Shown one piece after another: positions 19,201-28,844 of a DNA stretch of 32,253 nucleotides; the stretch's first letter is position 1, and each line of letters begins with the position of its first letter. The DNA is taken from positions 1-32,253 of the forward strand of contig JAUGWO010000191.1 of the NCBI GenBank assembly GCA_049724395.1, given 5' to 3'. The notes beneath the pieces were generated by a model, which made no database searches, was not told where the DNA came from, and saw only the letters and a list, made by a program, of their open reading frames with translations. Both the position numbers and the translations under genes were made by a program. The stretch is from Spongospora subterranea f. sp. subterranea (taxonomy: Eukaryota; Endomyxa: Phytomyxea; Phytomyxea; Plasmodiophorida).

Positions 19201-20177
19201 CCCAGACAGTAAATTGACCAACCGACGATAATACAGTGCATGTGATAGAGTAGTGCGTCCATTATTATTCCTGAGTTTCAGTAGTTCTAAAGTCGGATCT
19301 CCTATGGTATATCGGTCCCTATAAGATCATTCAGCGTCTTTATTTTTTCGACACCCAGATTTACAATATACAGGCTATTATAAATCAGCTGTCCACTCAA
19401 ATAAAAAGACGGTTCACTATGACCCAGAACATGGATAGATTGCGCCTTCGTCGCCTCAATAATATCGATTATGATTTTATCACTTCTGTGAGATCTCAAT
19501 CAGATGATGTTCAATTTCCACAGATTATCGCAGTGTACTGATGGTGTTCTATCGCCAGGTGCAGTGCTGTATTGCCCGAATTATCAACTATAATGGGATT
19601 GGCTCTTCCATCCAACAGAGTCTTGATCACGCCATTCCTGAACAATCAATGGTAAATAATCACAGCGGAACATCCCCTTTTAACACTATAAACGACCAAC
19701 CGATAACCGCTCACTGCAAAATGGAGTGGAGTTTTACCAGCCTTGTTTTGGAGGTCAACAGCCTGTGGTTTTGTCATTTTTATCTTTTTCAAGAGCTGGA
19801 TGACGGCGGTATTTCTACTAAGGTGTCAGCTAAGGAATAATGACATATAATATGGAATATTTTACAGCCCCTGACCAGCGGCGATGTGCAATGGAGTATT
19901 CCCGAATTCATCCTGTGTGAATATATCGGCCTTTCTATCTATCAGAATAGTGGCGACATTTTCTCTATGGTAATGACATCAAGAAGGAAATAGAAACCAT
20001 TGTCAAGTCCAAATTACCGGCAGTAGAGAAGTGATAAATCAAGAACGGTGATCTTGTAACTGATGTTTGTCTTGTTCCAATACTTATTGCGACCAACTCC
20101 ACGTTTGATTTTTGAGCGACGATTGATAACTGCACTCGGGTTAAACATCATGGCCAATCGCTCAGCAGACTCATCTC
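16236..20177 (-). CDS. Multi-exon ankyrin-repeat protein gene (apparently 3'-truncated or decayed)
   Basis: At least nine ankyrin-type segments appear on the minus strand, each in its own small exon with GT-AG introns of about 45-55 nt. Examples in transcription order: IFTQDEFGNTPLHIAAGQGL (exon 19866-19964; intron 19965-20017), KAGKTPLHFAVSGYRL (about 19700-19830), NPIIVDNSGNTALHLAIEH (about 19540-19640), TITDIDGNTPLHLAIEHDL (about 19090-19150), DPVIPDRLGDSALNLAIFRGL (about 17800-17890), DPTITDDHSKTPLQTLL (about 17320-17395), NPIIADSNGNTALHLAIEH (about 17010-17080) and FNVADIDGQTPLHT (about 16520-16600). Ankyrin repeats are protein-binding scaffolds; no other domain shows the role. The first exon seen (20018-20177) is basic (RSKIKRGVGRNKYW). 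One repeat near 18620 has an in-frame TAG after its helix and some exon phases do not join cleanly, so part may be pseudogenised. The last segment (KAVVKYLLKRGATF, about 16250-16310) stops where gag-like debris begins. The 5' start is not determined. Confidence 0.7.
18240..19330 (-). repeat. Tandemly duplicated ankyrin exon-intron unit (about 475 bp)
   Basis: Landmarks such as GGTCCCTGTGAGATCAGATC recur at about 18359, 18833 and, more diverged, 19315 (spacing about 474-481 bp), with a further relative at about 16770. GCAGTGGCGTATTGCCGTCA recurs at 18622 and 19092. Each unit holds two ankyrin exons plus a linker exon and their introns, so the gene grew by whole-unit duplication. Confidence 0.75.
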
Positions 20178-20252
20178 TAAAAATATCCGATTAGTCATAT
20201 AATACAGTATTGGCCAACATCAATAGACTATAGCGACCCGTTTTTAATTGCG

Positions 20253-20480
20253 TTAATCAGGGAAGTTTTGGACCCATTCAATGGTTGAAACAGGAATCCG
20301 ACACCAAAAATCAATATTATCGTATTCAATACCATCGGTACCATCAAACAAATAACCCAAAACAATGGCAATGTAACCAACCTTGGTTGGCGATAGCGTG
20401 ACGGTGACCACCGGCCCTACTGGACCGGATTGTGCGGGGATGAGCACTGCCCCAAACCCTAAACTCCGTGAATCCCCGAA
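20253..20480 (-). CDS. Possible exon of unknown gene
   Basis: The minus-strand frame VTVTLSPTKVGYIAIVLGYL... has normal protein composition (about 50 residues of interest) and lies between the ankyrin gene and a FLYWCH-like exon on the same strand. It may belong to either gene. I recognise no domain. Its 5' side runs into a 98-bp tandem duplication. Confidence 0.35.
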   Translation of the reverse strand, partial: FGDSRSLGFGAVLIPAQSGPVGPVVTVTLSPTKVGYIAIVLGYLFDGTDGIEYDNIDFWCRIPVSTIEWVQNFPD

Positions 20481-20610
20481 AACATTTTCATTTCCAACTG
20501 GGAAACATGTACCCCTACTGTACCGGATTGTGCGGGGATGAGCTCTGCCCCAAACCCTGAACTCCGTGAATCCCCGAAAACATTTCCATTTCCAACTGGG
20601 AAATATGTAC
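20415..20610. repeat. 98-bp tandem duplication
   Basis: Two abutting copies, 20415-20512 and 20513-20610, each starting CCCTACTG and ending ATGTAC, with about seven differences. The unit length is not a multiple of three, so it would shift a reading frame if exonic. Confidence 0.9.
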
Positions 20611-20639
20611 GGTATTCGATACCCTATTCCAGCACAGGG

Positions 20640-21050
20640 AGTATTTCGGGAACACATTGAACAGGAACATCGACATGATTTTCCGTTACAACTTGAAGTG
20701 TTTCTGTGAAAATTTCTTGGGATGACTTTGAAAGATCGACTTTTGCCAAAGCATCAACAACAGTCCCCATCTGAAATTAGCGAAAATAGCACTTGTGCCA
20801 GAAACACATGTATATTTACCTCTAGTCTGGGGTCGACTGTACCAGCTTCGACAGGTTCATCAGGAGTGCAGGTAAGGGCAGATACCTCTCTTACAACTCC
20901 TTGATCGCAAACAACTGCTGACCCGCAACAGCTGCTGGATCGGGCTCGGGAGCACCTGAAGTACACCCCATTCGTGGAGATGTGCTTATAGCACATCTTT
21001 CGTCCTTTAAAATAAAAAGCATTTTTAGCAGACGACATATTCATGGACAT
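20640..21050 (-). CDS. Two-exon gene fragment with a FLYWCH-like cysteine pattern
   Basis: Exon 1 (up to 21050, ending 20820) reads GRKMCYKHISTNGVYFRC, then CCGSAVV and LTCTPDEPVE. This is a Y/F...W/F-x-C...C...x-C/H layout resembling FLYWCH/WRKY-GCM zinc fingers, which are often tied to MULE transposases; the final His positions are not canonical. A 49-nt GT-AG intron (20771-20819, ending TTTCAG) joins it to exon 2 (about 20640-20770), reading GTVVDALAKVDLSKSSQEIF and on to a TAG near 20640. The ATG at 21050 is a plausible but unproven start. An alternative acceptor, TTTTAAAG, lies inside exon 1. A DNA-binding role is inferred only from the cysteine pattern. Confidence 0.4.
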
Positions 21051-21393
21051 GAATTATGTAAAATGGGGTATCCCGAATCCTTCTAAATTTGAGATCTCCG
21101 CTCTATATTCTTCTCTACCTGCGCTACTGGGGACCAGGACTTCGACGGGAAGTGTACCTACTGTGCCGGTGTACGGACAATACCAATGTTGCGGCCTCCA
21201 CCACAGTCAGTGATCAAAAGTGCAAAGTGATCAAAAGTGATCACCCATTCCATCCTCCCTGTAGCGCCAATATTGATATCGCCAGCTTCTGACGGATAGG
21301 GCGTGTCGGAAAATAGACACGCCTGAGTGGAGTGGGCATTAAACCTACCTATGGTGCGTCTGATTGCCACAATAATTTTGCGCGGGAGTTGAT

Positions 21394-22345
21394 CATGGAG
21401 GTTATTTTATGTCGTCGGAAAGTCCTTCGCCGGTGAAAGCAATTAATCATCCTCGCAGCTGCACAATGGTATGCCGCGCGTCTCTTAAACAAAGTTTTGT
21501 ACCATCCGTCGATTAGAAGTGGTCGCATTTGGGTCGCAGAAGTAATGCATGTAAATGTCCATCGTACAAACCACATGTTCTGCATGCCGCTTGACATATT
21601 TCAAATTTTGGTTCAAGACTTACGGCAGTATGGTCTTGAAAACTCCAGATTTATTCACGAGGAGGCACAGCTCGCGATGTTTAATATCCGAAGTGAATAC
21701 GCAACTTTCCGAAAACTTTCCCATATTTCAAGAACTGCCAAGTGGCCTTGGACGAAACTCATTTTCCAATCTATTTGCCTCAAATTGAATCCGCATCGAA
21801 CAGAGGGCGCAAGGGAGTGACACAAAATGAAGGAACCGCAGCAGACAGGAAAGTTTATTAATATGGGCTTCGGAAGGGTTTGACAATACCTTTCGGATGT
21901 CTCCTGTCTGATTTAGGAGACGCAGGTTATGGGTTGTCTAAGAATTTATTGGCCCTTTTTCGTGGAGTTCGATACCACCTCAAGGAATGGGCCAAGGGAC
22001 ACAAAAGTACGTTCGGTTTGTGGAATACCGTCGTAATCGAAATGTGATTGAGCGAATTTTAGGAATTTTGAAAAAGCGGTTCCCGGTGCTGACAAGCGCA
22101 ATGGAGTATTCGAGATCATTTTAATTCGATCTAGTGATAGCTTTATGCGTCATCCACAACTTCATCCGAATCAATTATCAACCGAGGGGCTGGAGATTAC
22201 TGGGAAATGCAAGCTAACCAGGAAGCCGACGTCGGGCTAGGTAATGGCAGTACACATGAAGAAAACAAGACTGACGAGATTTCGGACGAGTTTGATGATC
22301 CAGCTGCGAACCGATGGCGTGACGAATACAACGGCGGCCTTTGTG
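21394..22345 (+). pseudogene. HARBI1/PIF-Harbinger-like transposase pseudogene
   Basis: The N-terminal part reads HPSIRSGRIWVAEVMHVNVH, then MPLDIFQILVQDLRQYGLENS, FIHEEAQLAMF and a helix-turn-helix-like stretch to about 21760. This is the N-terminal layout (DUF8040-type) of PIF/Harbinger nucleases. Downstream, RGVRYHLKEWAKG (about 21965-22005), RNRNVIERILGILKKRFPVL (about 22030-22090) and ALCVIHNFIRIN (about 22143-22175) match the last third of the DDE_Tnp_4 domain. A C-terminal tail with NRWRDEY lies at about 22310. These pieces fall in different frames with intervening stops, and the segment with the first catalytic Asp residues is not clear, so the gene is dead. No terminal inverted repeats were found. 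It originally cut and re-inserted a DNA transposon, normally with a Myb/SANT partner, which is not seen here. Confidence 0.75.
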
Positions 22346-22439
22346 ATGTAGCAATAATACGAGATGAGCAGCATGCTTCATCCAGTTTGCAAGACGCTTT
22401 GCTTCGGGGTGGCCGGCAATTCTCGTTTTCAACATCTCC

Positions 22440-24400
22440 CAAAACGTATTGTTTGAGATTACTAGCAGTTCTCGCCGGATCTCAGGCAAATAAACGTTTT
22501 GTATGTTTTGCTGTATCGCAGTGAATTCGGTTACTGAACGTGACATACTGAGCGTTGCCGAAAGAATCCTTCCATGATCGAATTCTGCAACGTTGACGAA
22601 ATTCAAGGCCTGTTTTTGCAAAGGAGATTCTGGATGAAACTGCAGAGTCCAAAATTAGCATCGCTTGAATACACACGTACGGTCATTTGCTAAATGTCAA
22701 CCTCTAGAAAATGGCCTTCAAATAAATCGCAATTCCGGTTTGGCTCCACCCCAGAAACAAAGCGAATTCTATCAGTCGGTTTGCGCCCTGTTGGTTGTCA
22801 TCGATATCAAGGAGTTCAAAACCAGGATTCATACAATTGCCGATATTTTCCACAAAATCAAGCGCTGGATGGAATGGCATGTCGCACGTGGGGAATTTAT
22901 TTTTACGGCAATGGCTAACTCCAAGGGTCACTGCCACAATCAATAAGACGACTAATGCTCAAGAATGCATTGGTGGCGACTTTCAACGTTACTCTTTAAA
23001 AGTCAAAACCAAGGGTGTCCTTCGTCGAATGGCTAGATCACACATTTTGCTACATGAAACAGATTGAGATCGTCTATAATCTGGCTCTGCAAGGTGTCGC
23101 ATTACGATATGCCAAGCCAGCAGGTAAGAGAAAAGCAGTATATAGCAACGATGGATGGCCCGCTGATTGGTTAGAGTCGCGCTGGCCGCCCAAAAGGATC
23201 GCGGAATTTCCTTCCGAAAATGGGAAGCGAGGTCGACTGGAAAACGTTTAGAATCCCATGGAGTTTCCAGTACGGCAAGGATTTCAGCGCCGTCAACACT
23301 TGCGCAATGGACACGGCGCTGATGACAACTTTTTGATAAGCAAATACGCGGCCTCACAGAAGCTGGTGATGTGGAGCAGCTTCGAACAGTCCTCCGTTTA
23401 ATCGGAGAGGAGATTATGCCCAATCACGTTTCATATGGTGTTCAAGGTGATGAGAATGAGCACGTCTGGAAAAAAACATGATATGTGAGACAGCGTTGAA
23501 GACGTAGTCATTTAATTACTGCCCAGAGTTGTTCATGTCAAACAGAACAACATAGGACTCTCAGTGTGCTTCGACACTTGCCGCGGACACAAAACTGAGT
23601 ATCCAATTACCCATATTCTTTACATGCGCGCGAAGCGTAATTTTTTGACAAAATCGACGAAGAAGAGATGCACTAATTATTGACCCACCCAGCGACATCG
23701 ATATCATCATCGGCAACGTCCTGCGAACAAGGGATATCATGAATATCATACGAGTTTTTATCAAACAAGATTTACATCAACAGAAGTAAGCGCAGCCGTG
23801 ACGAGAGCGCATCAGTGAAAGCGTATAAGACAAAACTATGGTATGGTATACAAGTAGCTTGGTTCCTGTCTGTCCCTGTTTGTGGCAGGCATGTCCGGGT
23901 GAGTGTTAGGCATGAGTTCGAAACCCCGTGAATGATGGAATTTTGGGAGACCCCCAAGATTGCATCCAATACGGAAAAGTAGAGTGAATGTTGAGCACGA
24001 AGGTCTGACCACGTGGCCTCTAATGAATGTGGGAGAGCGAGCTGCTTGCAGTAAACTCGGAAACTCTGGATAGGCAATGTAATCAGGTGGGGGCAGGTCC
24101 CATTCGGTGTGGTCGTTAGGACAGATTATGTTGCTGAATCCAGCTGGGGTAATAGGTTCCTTCAGTGGATACCCAAGCGGACGTAGGGAAAGCTTGGTAG
24201 TACACAGGATTACCCGACCAATCAGAACCCGCGAACATTTGTATACCATGTGTCAAAAGCAAGCACTCGATCTTGCAGGCAAAACAATGGTTTTAACGAC
24301 AATTAGAATCGCGAATGGTTTTATTGGGTCGGATTTGCTCCACCGTGATTTGTTTGAAGGGTGGGAAATGGCCCCTGAGATGACGGGACGACTTTGCCCT
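22440..24400. other. About 2 kb without a recognisable gene
   Basis: Open frames up to about 140 codons occur on both strands (for example 22989-23423 minus and 23836-24249 minus), but none shows a domain I know. A minus-strand segment at about 24180-24230 (CTGATTGGTCGGGTAATCC) resembles one at 27190-27215 and may be part of an LTR-type promoter belonging to the gypsy fossil to its right. Confidence 0.4.
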
Positions 24401-24449
24401 CCGACGAAATCGGGACCAGCAAGTTCTGGGTGAGCTTGGTGAAAATCGG

Positions 24450-25470
24450 TGACGAGGTCACTGACGTCGTGGGTTATGGTTTCGCAAGGTGTTCAAGAAC
24501 GATCGGCTGGAGTGTAGCCTTTCCAATCGATCAGGTATTGGCTTGGAGCGATGACACCGTGAGTCGAGTATTGCATTCACCAGATATTGAGGTGCCTGGG
24601 AAGGATCGTCGTCGACGAAAACGGAACATTACTGGAGGAGGAGGACCCTGAACACGATGAGGAATGGTGTTAGCAACAAAAGGAGAGAGCAAGGCAACAT
24701 GAAAAACTGGGTGAAACTAAAGCGAAGGAGGGAGTTCCAGCTCAACAGTAACGGGGTCGAGGACTCTTTTAATTAAAAGGGACCAATGTTGCGAGAAGAG
24801 AAGGTGAGGAACGACGACGGTCGGCAAGTAGCATCGACGAGTCGAGCATGAAACGCGGGAGGTGATAAAGAGTCCGGAGACGAGAAGCGAGAGCAGCGGC
24901 AGCACTGTGCACGGAAGCGCGAGGGGTAAGATTAGGAGCCAGAACTGGAGAGGATCCAACGACTGGAAGGGGTTTGAGGACAGAGTTGGGAACGAGCGCT
25001 AGGACGCAATCAGAGACAGGAGGAGGATCAGGATCAGAAACGGGAGCTGGAAAGCTTGGGGAGAAAACATAGGACCAACGCTGAGGCGTGGTGAGATAGC
25101 CTCAAGATCATGCCGACGCGAAAGGGCATCGGCTTTGCCGTTGCGAGAGCCCGGGCGATAACAGAAATTGAGGTTGAAACGTGAAAAAGAACAGGGACCA
25201 TCTGGGTTGATGACTGGAATGATCAGTGGGGACCAGGTTTGGATGAAACGCACCTTCCATATAATGCCTTCAAGTGGTACAAGCAGCCGTGATGGCAAGT
25301 AGTTCCTTGTCGCGAATGTCGTATCGACTTTCTGCAGGGTTAACAGAACGAGAGTAAAAACAGCACGGATGTAGAACGCCTTCTGCATCAAATTGCGATA
25401 AATTTGCGCCAATTGCAAAATTACTCGCATCGGTTTCGAGGGTGAATGGCTTCGAGGGGTCTACGTGCAC
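24450..25470 (-). mobile_element. Ty3/gypsy chromodomain-type element fossil
   Basis: On the minus strand: an RNase H region (about 25470-25270, KPFTLETDASNFAIGANLSQ and YDIRDKELLAI), the linker GKADALSRR (about 25130), polyprotein C-terminal sequence ending PVTVELELPPSL (about 24720-24830) and a chromodomain-like piece (QYLIDWKGYTPADRS, about 24530-24580). This order is that of chromoviruses. It is heavily broken, with many breaks, and much of the polyprotein is not visible. It is likely old. Confidence 0.75.
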
Positions 25471-25480
25471 CTACAGCAGG

Positions 25481-25604
25481 GCCAAGACGAATTTGGTGTC
25501 AAGTTCATGCGCTAGACAATATTACCTTCGCTGAATGTTCTGCAGTCTGACCGATATTGTGATAGTGTGAGGTTGATCCCATGACCCGACTCACCAAAAC
25601 CCCC
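25481..25604 (-). mobile_element. LINE 3' UTR fragment (second copy)
   Basis: About 120 bp similar to 28371-28498 in the same orientation, and more distantly to the 3' UTR of the LINE at 1766-3295 (shared blocks such as CACACTAT, CAGCGAAGGT and TCTTGGCCC). No poly(A) is left; it ends against the gypsy fossil. Confidence 0.55.
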
Positions 25605-25848
25605 TAACCATTGGACGAGCTGTTTATTTTTTTCAAGAGGTTCGTTCCTCGCATGCTCAACAACCTGCGCTCTACTTTTCCCCAAATCACTGCCCACGGA
25701 TTTTTAGAATTCAAGTCTCACACTGACTTGGTCCTTAACCCTGATCGGACCCCGTGGCGGTATATAATTCGCAAAATATTGGTTTTACGGGAAAATTTGA
25801 TAAGAAAAACCTGTGGAATGGCAAAATATTTAACTACAAATATAGGAG

Positions 25849-26555
25849 TACATTTTTTCTGAAACCTTTTTAATTTTTACAAAACCCAAATGCAAATCAC
25901 AATGTTTTCCAAAAAATTGACACGGACATTTGTATGGGGCGGCCTCTCAAGGCATTTTATCAGTTCATATATCACTTTATTGGAATGCTTTTTCGACTTA
26001 GTTTGACCCATGAGAACGAGGTCGACGGCGTAATCCGTTCCCTTAGACAGATCAACGGTTAGAAATTCAAAGTCCATAACGTTAAGTTTGCTTACCACTT
26101 GCATTTTGTTGACCAGCTTGCTGCTGACTTGTTGCATTTGGCGGGATTGATCTCTTGCCCAACCGACCTCGGTGCCCTCTGGCAACTGGTTGTTCCACCT
26201 TATACATTTTTTCTGAAACTTTTTTAATTTTTACAAAACCCAAATGCAAATCACAATGTTTTTTTAAAAATTGACACGGACAGTTGTATGGGGCGGCCGC
26301 TCAAGGCATTTTATCAGTTCATATATCACTTTATTGGAATGCTTTTTCGACTTAGTTTGACCCATGAGAACGAGGTCGACGGCGTAATCCGTTCCCTTAG
26401 ACAGATCAACGGTTAGAAATTCAAACTCCATAACGTTAAGTTTGCTTACCACTTGCATTTTGTTGATCAGCTTGCTGCTGACTTGTTGCATTTGGCGGGA
26501 TTGGTCTCTTGCCCAACCGACCTCGGTGCCCTCTGCCAACTGGTTGTTCCACCTT
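25849..26555. repeat. 354-bp tandem duplication
   Basis: Copy 1 (25849-26202) and copy 2 (26203-26555) abut and differ at only about ten sites. Each holds a minus-strand open segment (GTEVGWARDQSRQMQQVSSK ... DLSKGTDYAVDLVLMGQTK) of about 90 residues that stays open in both. I do not recognise the protein. Upstream on the minus strand is gag-like debris, so it may derive from an LTR element. Confidence 0.85.
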
Positions 26556-26599
26556 CTCTAGCTCAAGTACTGAATGGATTTCTCCCAGCAAGATTTGCG

Positions 26600-27215
26600 C
26601 TGACGGTGATGCGCCGTTGAACATATATTCACATCACACGTTGTGCAATATAATGTTGTTCTTCCATCGCACAAAAAGCAACGTCTGCTGGGACGTGACT
26701 ATCGGTCGTGTTGTCATTCTGCTGATACCGTCAGTCGGACCACTGAATTTTCTGGTCTGTTGTAAAAGTCTTCCTTCCGGTATTTTGGAACACTTCGGAC
26801 TGGATCACCTTGAGCACGCTGTTCCTGTCTTGATCTAGCTGAGACAATGACAATCCACCGCCGCCAACAATGTCATTGGAGCTGCGGTCTGACATCCTGG
26901 GAGAAGGAATCCATTCTTGAACCATTCTCAACAGAAACTGTGGGAATGATGGCTCGTGGTTGAGGTAACCTTTCCACTTTTGGTAATTGTCAAAGCTGTC
27001 AAGTTTGTGCTCATTCTATAAGAGTCGGTGAAGATGATGAGCGTTCTGCATAACGCAAATTCCATCGACAGATGTCGCCATTGTTGTAAGTGGCGGGGAA
27101 GCTGTAGCAAGCAAAGGAGAAGGAAGTAGAATGAAGTTTATTTAATAATGTTGGGGCTTTAAATAGGGCCTAAAAGAGTGTAACGAGAAGGACGGGACGT
27201 AGTCTAGGATAACCC
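26600..27215 (-). mobile_element. Possible LTR-element fossil: promoter-like segment and gag-like piece
   Basis: On the minus strand, 27215-27130 contains CTATTTAAAG (TATA-like) and AATAAA about 25 bp apart, as in an LTR promoter/polyadenylation region. Downstream, a stretch reading LDSFDNYQKWKGYL (about 26960-27005) resembles the NY-x2-W block of some gags. Broken. The assignment is tentative, and the promoter-like part overlaps the tail of the SAP-like frame. Confidence 0.3.
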
Positions 27216-28305
27216 GACCAGTCAAGAGGGCATAAAGGCAATTGCAGTGATGGGAGAGAACTGCAATTTGCTTAGTAACGAGTGAGGTTAAGCAGGGCTT
27301 TACAATTGTTAAAACAGCTAAACTGTGGAGGAGTCCTCTATGAACAATTTCTGCGTTCACTATCAACAGATCAGGGCAATGGATCTCGATCCAAGAAGGC
27401 AATGCCTTCACAATATTGCTCTCGTTTGCACTTCCTACTTTAAGGGATGACTTCGTAAGTGGCTTCATGAACCACTTCATCATCATAACAGAAAATATTC
27501 GCATAGAAGGGGTGGCACCACGTATTTGAACGATCAACGATTGTTTTGTCCCATTGCACTGCAGCTGTAAGTTGCTAGAAAGTTCTTTCAACTGTGGAAT
27601 TGTCAATTGATTGGTTTGCTCTGCAGACAGGTCAGGAGAATTCCCGTTGCCACAGGTCAGATGTTAGAATCTGCAATCGACTGAGTAGAGCCATTTTCCC
27701 CGGGTCAAGAAATGTTGTAAACGCACGAACAGCAGCAATTGCTAATGTTGACGTCACCAAACAGCCACCTGCTCACATAATATGCCAGTCAAATCCTCCT
27801 TAAGCATCAGTTAGGGCCTCAACATTGCGATCTATAGTTTGCTGAATCAGTTCATGCCCTGGAACTGACATGGTGACCGATGACGGTTTTTGGGAACGAA
27901 AATCCATGAAGCCGCTCGAGGATTGCTGGCAATTAGAGTTGCCACATGTCCTCTGCTACTTCGGTAAGCGATGGCATACAAATCCCTGTCCCCATATCGC
28001 TTCTTGGCCAGATACAATGATTTACAACTACCATTCTCGTCAACACTATGAATTAGAAAAAAAAATTGAAACACACTGATTACCTTCTGGAACCTATTTT
28101 GCTTCGAACGTCACCGAAAACAAAAGGAAACGATCTCATTCTTTTATGAGTTCCTAGAAGCTGAAATCCACACTTCAACAGATATTTAATCAAACTCGGG
28201 CCATTGTATCCTCGGTCCAAACAAATCAAGTTTGTGCCCTTAACTTGTTCAGCCAGTTGTACTGAGTGAATATGCATGAGCAGCATACGAACCACATCTT
28301 TTTGT
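27142..28305 (-). pseudogene. DDE-type transposase with a C-terminal SAP-like domain, decayed DNA transposon gene
   Basis: On the minus strand, LICLDRGYNGPSLIKYLLKC and then LLGTHKRMRSFPFVFG (about 28230-28120) match the late catalytic block of piggyBac-related DDE transposases (DRGY, then G-T-x-K/R-R). A 38-nt GT-AG intron (28046-28083) joins this in phase to YGDRDLYAIAYRSSRG (about 28000-27950). Further on, TIPQLKELSSNLQLQCNGTK (about 27600-27545) is a SAP-like DNA-binding helix pair, followed by KVGSANESNIVKALPSWIE (about 27440-27385), resembling a conserved block downstream of DDE domains in oomycete-type elements. Stops lie between 27606 and 27847, so it is probably dead unless more introns exist. 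The upstream transposase N-terminus is missing: a LINE tail ends at 28308, immediately 5'. The fusion reading is from memory of family layout, so moderate confidence. Confidence 0.5.
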
Positions 28306-28307
28306 TG

Positions 28308-28500
28308 TTTTTTTTTTGTGATTGAGTTCGGCATTTTGGTGCCAGGTTTGTAGAACCCGTATCTACTAAAGGGCCAAGACGAATATTGGTGTCAAAGCTC
28401 AAATGCCAGACATAAGTACCTTCGCTGAATGTTCTGCAGTCTGACCGACATTGTGATAGTGTGAGGTTGATCCCTTGATCCGACTCCACTAAAACCCCCC
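28308..28500 (-). mobile_element. LINE 3' end with poly(A) (third related tail)
   Basis: Read on the minus strand, it ends CTCAATCAC plus an A-rich run (28308-28317), exactly like the LINE at 1766-3295, and shares the upstream blocks CACACTAT, GCGAAGGT and TCTTGGCCC. It is inserted immediately upstream of the DDE transposase remnant. It is 5' truncated to about 190 bp; the target duplication is unclear. Confidence 0.65.
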
Positions 28501-28589
28501 ACCAGCACTGACCCTGTTGCTGACCACAATGTTGACAGAACATAGACAGACTCGTTGATCAAATAATTGATTGAACCCACCCGACGACG

Positions 28590-28708
28590 AATCTGTCATG
28601 GGAAGTCCGCTACGGCATTACCTATAGTTTTTTTCTGACGTACTGTAAAATAGTTTTGTTGCTCACAAAAAACATTTTGCGCATAATTTCCGCCCCTTGC
28701 CCTTCTCG
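28590..28708. repeat. Left arm of a 119-bp inverted repeat
   Basis: Starts AATCTGTCATGGGAAG and ends GCCCTTCTCG. Pairs with 28818-28936 with about one mismatch; the spacer is 109 bp of AT-rich sequence (28709-28817). It is an inverted copy of the 5' end (terminal repeat plus 5' UTR) of the integrase-core transposon. Confidence 0.95.
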
Positions 28709-28815
28709 AATTCCCTAGACGAAAATCAAAAACGAATTATTTCAGAATTTTTAGTTGCTAAATAAAAAGTTGCTCCATAAATCCCATCTGAAATATTAAA
28801 ATTTGCACTACGGAA

Positions 28816-28844
28816 TCCGAGAAGGGCAAGGGGCGGAAATTATG
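28816..28844. repeat. Left terminal inverted repeat
   Basis: TCCGAGAAGGGCAAGGGG and 11 further bases, matching the reverse complement of 30625-30653 at 26 of 29 positions. It is also the inner end of the right arm of the 119-bp inverted repeat. Confidence 0.7.

Noticed and set aside
23900-23935. tRNA-like T-loop (AGTTCGAAACCCC)
   Set aside because: No matching acceptor, D or anticodon stems could be drawn around it.
24107-24433. 108-codon plus-strand frame
   Set aside because: No recognisable domain; it overlaps the promoter-like end of the gypsy fossil on the other strand.
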